DNA of 64,000 nt from Symbiobacterium thermophilum IAM 14863 (GTDB lineage Bacteria; Bacillota; Sulfobacillia; Symbiobacteriales; Symbiobacteriaceae). The position numbers were made by a program, and so were the translations under genes. Where the stretch lies: NCBI RefSeq assembly GCF_000009905.1, contig NC_006177.1:1736001-1800000 (forward strand), given 5' to 3'. Below, piece by piece: positions 60,899 to 64,000 of this stretch (positions within the stretch are counted from its first letter, which is position 1; each line of letters begins with the position of its first letter). The notes under the pieces were generated by a model. The model searched no databases. It was not told the DNA's origin and was given only the letters and a program-made list of their open reading frames with translations.

Positions 60899-61662
60899 GG
60901 AACGGGGGGAACAAGCTGGTTGTCGTCCTGGTCCTCCTCGCCCTCTGGGAAGGGTACGCGCGGGCAGCGGACGTCAACCCCTTGCTGGTGCCTGCTCCCA
61001 GCCGGGTTCTGCTGGCCTTCGGTGAGTACATCCGAGACGGCAGCCTGTTGCGCCACACGCTGCACACACTGCAGATGGTGCTGACCGGCATGTCCATCGG
61101 CATCCTGACCGCCTTCTGCCTGACGGCCCTCGCCACCGCCGGCCGGTGGGGGCGGGACCTGCTCCTGACCCTGACCACCATCATGAACCCATTGCCCGCC
61201 ATCGCCCTTCTGCCCGTCGCCCTGCTCTGGCTCGGCATCGGGCCCCGGTCCCTGGTGTTCGTGATCGCCAACTCGGTGGTGTGGTCGCTGGCGCTGAACA
61301 TGCACACCGGCTTCGAGACCGTGCCGCTGACCTGGAGACAGGCGGGGCAGAATCTGGGCCTCCGGGGCTGGGGCCTGATCCGGCACGTCTACCTGCCTGC
61401 GGCGCTGCCCTACATACTGACCGGGGTGAAGATCGCCTGGTCGTTCGGCTGGCGCACGGTGATCGCCGCGGAACTGGTCTTCGGTGCCAGCGGCCAGGCA
61501 GGCGGGCTGGGCTGGATGATCAACGTCGAACGCTACAACCTGAACACCGCCGGCGTGTTCTGCGGCCTCGTCACCATCGTCGCCCTTGGCCTTCTGGCTG
61601 AGGCGCTCTTCGAGGTGCTGGAGCGCCGGACCATCCGCAGGTGGGGAATGTCTGCGGGCTGA
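60895..61662 (+). CDS. Nitrate/sulfonate/taurine-type ABC transporter permease
   Basis: The 255-residue permease has about six helices. Features are NPLLVPAPSRVLLAF at the start, PLPAIALLPVALLWLGIG and the EAA-like loop RQAGQNLGLRGWGLIRHVYL, which contacts the ATPase. The start is GTG 60895, overlapping the ATPase stop. The start of the lipoprotein gene follows by 15 bp. Confidence 0.9.
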   Translation: MRNGGNKLVVVLVLLALWEGYARAADVNPLLVPAPSRVLLAFGEYIRDGSLLRHTLHTLQMVLTGMSIGILTAFCLTALATAGRWGRDLLLTLTTIMNPLPAIALLPVALLWLGIGPRSLVFVIANSVVWSLALNMHTGFETVPLTWRQAGQNLGLRGWGLIRHVYLPAALPYILTGVKIAWSFGWRTVIAAELVFGASGQAGGLGWMINVERYNLNTAGVFCGLVTIVALGLLAEALFEVLERRTIRRWGMSAG

Positions 61663-61677
61663 GGAGGAGGAGAGGGG

Positions 61678-62730
61678 ATGAGCGTGCGGAAGCGGGCGAC
61701 GGCCGGCCTCCTTCTCCGGGGCCTCGCCGTGTTGCTGATGAGCGTCCTGCTGGGCGGCTGCGCGGGAAGGCCGGCGGGTTCCCTGGGGGCTGCCCCCGTC
61801 GGGGAGGCGGAGGACGGGGCAGAGGCCCCGAAGGATTACGGCGAGATCCGGCTCGGCTACCAGTTCGGCACCGGCTACCTGCCGGTGGAGGTGATGGTGG
61901 AACACCGGCTGATCGAGAAACGGCTGGGCAACGTCAAGGTGACCCGTCAGCAGCTGGGGGGCGGGGGAGCCCTGACGGAGGCTGTCCTGGCCGGGTCCAC
62001 GGACGTGGTCTTCATGGGCCTCGGCCCGTTCTTCGTGGGCTGGGGAAAGGGGATCGACTGGAAGATCGCAGCGGCCATGCAGGACATGCCGATCGGCCTG
62101 AACAGTGCCAAACCGGGCGCCACGAGCCTCAGGGACATCGGGCCGGAGGACCGGATTGCCCTGCCGGGGATCAACTCGATCCAGCATGTGATGCTGGCCA
62201 TGGAGGCCCAGAAGCAGCTGGGCGATCCCCGGGCCCTCGACGAACTGCTGGTGGCCATGCCGCATCCCGAGGGCGAGCGGGCGCTCCTGGCGGGAAGTGA
62301 GATCACTTTCCACTACACCGCGCCGCCCTACCTGCAGCGGGAGCGGCAGCAGCCCGGCATCGCCAAGATCGTCGACTCGTACGAAACCATGGGCCAGAAG
62401 CACACGTTCAACGTGATGGTGGTGCCTGCCCGGTTCAAGGAGGAGAACCCGGAGCTCTACCAGGCCCTGGTGGACGCGTACACCGAAGCGACGGAATGGG
62501 TGAGGGCGAACCCCGCCGAGGCCGCGGACCTGATGATCCGGCTGGGCGACCGGACGGACCGGGACGAGTTGATCGCGCAGATTACCCACCCGGACGTGGT
62601 CTGGACCATCGAACCCCACGGTCTGATGAAGATCGTCACGTTCATGAAAGAGGCGGGTTTCCTCGATAAGGCGCCCGCCGACTGGAGGGAGGTCACCTGG
62701 GAGAACCTTCATCACCTGAACGGCAACTGA
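61678..62730 (+). CDS. Nitrate/sulfonate/taurine-type ABC transporter binding lipoprotein
   Basis: The 350-residue receptor has a lipobox LLGGC (Cys 28). The body fits the SsuA/ThiY fold: IRLGYQFGTGYLPVEVMVEH, GALTEAVLAGSTDVVFMGLG and VPARFKEENPELYQALVDAY. The long GA-rich tract AGGAGGAGGAGAGGGG precedes ATG 61678; GTG 61684 is an alternative. Last gene of the operon, followed by a 17-bp-stem terminator. The substrate could be an aliphatic sulfonate or a related anion. Confidence 0.88.
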   Translation: MSVRKRATAGLLLRGLAVLLMSVLLGGCAGRPAGSLGAAPVGEAEDGAEAPKDYGEIRLGYQFGTGYLPVEVMVEHRLIEKRLGNVKVTRQQLGGGGALTEAVLAGSTDVVFMGLGPFFVGWGKGIDWKIAAAMQDMPIGLNSAKPGATSLRDIGPEDRIALPGINSIQHVMLAMEAQKQLGDPRALDELLVAMPHPEGERALLAGSEITFHYTAPPYLQRERQQPGIAKIVDSYETMGQKHTFNVMVVPARFKEENPELYQALVDAYTEATEWVRANPAEAADLMIRLGDRTDRDELIAQITHPDVVWTIEPHGLMKIVTFMKEAGFLDKAPADWREVTWENLHHLNGN

Positions 62731-62732
62731 GA

Positions 62733-62780
62733 GCGCGCATCACCAGCCCGCCCCGCGTGAGGGGGGCTGGTGATGCGCGC
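62733..62780 (+). terminator. Terminator of the sulfonate-type ABC operon
   Basis: A perfect 17-bp stem (62733-62749 with 62764-62780) has a 14-base loop right after the lipoprotein stop. Confidence 0.65.
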
Positions 62781-62791
62781 GATGGCCCGTT

Positions 62792-63319
62792 TCAGTCGGT
62801 CGGGAGTTCACCGGAATCGCCGGGTGCGGCGTGGGTCGCGCCCTTGCGGGCGCGGCGCCCCGCGAGCCGCCACGCCCCCCTGCTCCGACAGCGCACCCCG
62901 GCCTCGTCCAGCACCAGCCGGATGGTCTCCTTGCTGATCCCGTCGACGATGTGGAGCTGCACGAGGGCCTCCTGCAGGCGCGAGAGCGACCAGCAGGGCC
63001 ACGGAAACCCAGCGACCTGGGGGGGCGTGAGGGCCAGCTTCACGATGCGGGCCCGCTGGTTGGCATCGAAGACCCGGGGTCGACCGCCGCAGTACGCCGG
63101 CTTCAACGCGTCCAGGCCGTGCTCGTTAAAGTGGTGGATGACGTGGCGCACGTGGTCGACGGAACAGTGGAAGCGCTGGGCGATCTGCGGCGCCGTCAGC
63201 CCCTGCGCCGAGGCGAGCACGATGGCCGCCCGCCGGCTGCTCACCACCCGGTGGCGGCGCCGGGCGGCGCGCTCCAGCTCGGCGCGCTCCTCGGCCGACA
63301 GCTCTCGGACGAAAATCAC
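62792..63319 (-). pseudogene. IS630-family transposase fragment (DNA-binding half only)
   Basis: The 175-codon frame from GTG 63319 (AGGAGG at seven bases) holds the helix-turn-helix half of an IS630 transposase: RRAAIVLASAQGLTAPQIAQ, RFHCSVDHVRHVIHHFNEHG and LDALKPAYCGGRPRVFD, then the second HTH-like part ending GVRCRSRGAWRLAGRR. The catalytic DDE domain (another 150 or so residues) is absent, as the frame stops at 62792 and the ABC operon terminator follows. It is thus a remnant. It might still make a DNA-binding protein. Confidence 0.78.
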
Positions 63320-63329
63320 CCTGCATCCT

Positions 63330-63690
63330 CCTAGCAACAGCTGTTGATTAAGGGTTCGCAGTCCCTTCAAAAAGTCCTTCCTACCTGGTTTTTCGCTGGC
63401 AGAAATCCAGATTGACGTTTTTGGACGATCTTCTGGACAGAGGACATAGCTTTTTGGTATCGTTATTTGGTGAGATATCAGGAGCAGTTTCAGAAGCGAG
63501 GGGATGGAAGGCAGCGACTCCACCTGTTCAGGCTCCAGCGCCCCCGTGCCGTGGGACCTGGATCTTTTTCTTTGTGAACAGGGGACTTTGCGAAGTTCCG
63601 CTCTCGTCTGAAGACTCCTGAACCCCCGGTGCGCCGCCCCGAGGCCGGGCGCAGGGGCGGACGGATCCGTGATTCAGCACGTCAGGGAGG
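63330..63690. other. AT-richer intergenic stretch next to the IS630 remnant
   Basis: Base composition drops clearly compared with the rest of the window. A frame of about 69 codons (63412-63621) has no convincing ribosome binding site and does not look like a known protein. The stretch is probably old mobile-element debris plus the mrpA leader; no repeats were pinned down. Confidence 0.5.
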
Positions 63691-63697
63691 TGTTGCT

Positions 63698-64000
63698 TTG
63701 GCGCAGGCGCTGGCATCGATCGCACTTCCGCTGATCGCCGCCTTCATGATGCCCGTGCTCTACCGGTGGCTCCGGTGGCGCCTGGGCGTGGCGGCGACCG
63801 CCGTAGCTGCAGTGACGTTCGTCCTCGTGGTGCTGACCCCCGAAATGTCGCTGGTCATCCCGTGGGTCCCGCAACTGGGGATCGACCTCTCCATACACGT
63901 CGACGGGTGGGGCCGGCTGTTTGCCCTGCTCATTGCCGGGATCGGCACGCTCGTCGTCCTCTATAGCATTCCCTACCTGGGCGCCCGGGAGGACCTGGGG
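63698..64000 (+). CDS. mrpA: Na+/H+ antiporter subunit A (MrpA), 3' end beyond the window
   Basis: This is the large membrane subunit of the Mrp multisubunit cation/proton antiporter, homologous to NuoL. Only the first 101 residues are visible: SIALPLIAAFMMPVLYRWL, then LGIDLSIHVDGWGRLFALLI and AGIGTLVVLYSIPYLGARED, the family N terminus. TTG 63698 is seven bases after GGGAGG (63685-63690). The frame is open to the window edge. Confidence 0.86.
   Translation, partial: MAQALASIALPLIAAFMMPVLYRWLRWRLGVAATAVAAVTFVLVVLTPEMSLVIPWVPQLGIDLSIHVDGWGRLFALLIAGIGTLVVLYSIPYLGAREDLG

Noticed and set aside
63412-63621. Plus-strand frame of 69 codons in the AT-rich stretch
   Set aside because: It has no clear ribosome binding site, no family likeness, and lies in probable mobile-element debris.

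Overview
The window is about 64 kb of very GC-rich DNA carrying genes typical of spore-forming Firmicutes: a gerA-type germination operon, bacillithiol synthase BshA, the MrfA/MrfB repair pair, an ISLre2 transposase, Fur- and BlaI-type regulation, and strong AGGAGG ribosome binding sites with frequent GTG and TTG starts. This combination suggests a high-GC Firmicute of the Symbiobacterium type. That is inference from gene content and was not checked against a database.

Layout. 1-3.1 kb: the end of a complex I operon (partial nuoL, nuoN). 3.15-4.73 kb: an ISLre2-family insertion. 4.75-10.2 kb: a Fur-controlled ferric-siderophore module, made of an AraC regulator with an extra C-terminal domain, two permeases, an ATPase and a lipoprotein, with two Fur boxes and a 21-bp-phased direct repeat. 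10.2-16.4 kb: a double P-loop ATPase, a SPOUT/TrmH methyltransferase, small membrane or hypothetical proteins, peptidase PepT and MoaB. 16.4-22.3 kb: spermidine synthase and a five-gene branched-chain amino acid ABC transporter. 22.5-30.2 kb: a radical SAM/SPASM protein, a degenerate polysaccharide deacetylase, mrfB, a SelW-like selenoprotein gene read through an in-frame UGA, mrfA, and divergent bshA.

30.3-37.4 kb: a Zn/Cd P-type ATPase with its SmtB/CzrA-type repressor, then a BlaI/M56-peptidase pair and an ABC exporter that share an operator-like sequence. 37.4-45 kb: a stalk-domain hydrolase, a NUDIX/histidine-phosphatase fusion, rimO, a YbaK-type deacylase, a membrane-embedded M28 peptidase and a (p)ppGpp-synthetase-like protein. 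45.2-47.3 kb: an FtsH-like protease with almost no extracytoplasmic domain, preceded by a one-pass membrane protein that may supply it. 47.3-52.2 kb: the gerAA-AC-AB operon with a Gln/Pro-rich fourth gene. 52.3-58.7 kb: cinA, a ROK repressor in front of gap, methylglyoxal synthase, a DEAD-box helicase and a YciI-like protein. 58.8-62.8 kb: a possible Tat/Rieske remnant and a sulfonate/nitrate-type ABC transporter with a TauE/SafE exporter. 62.8-64 kb: an IS630 transposase fragment and the start of mrpA.

The most notable observations are the SelW-like selenoprotein with a bSECIS-like hairpin, the apparent split FtsH pair, a shared BlaI-type operator linking a protease/repressor pair to a PH-like/ABC fusion exporter, and a ROK regulator with paired operators in the place normally held by CggR upstream of gap.
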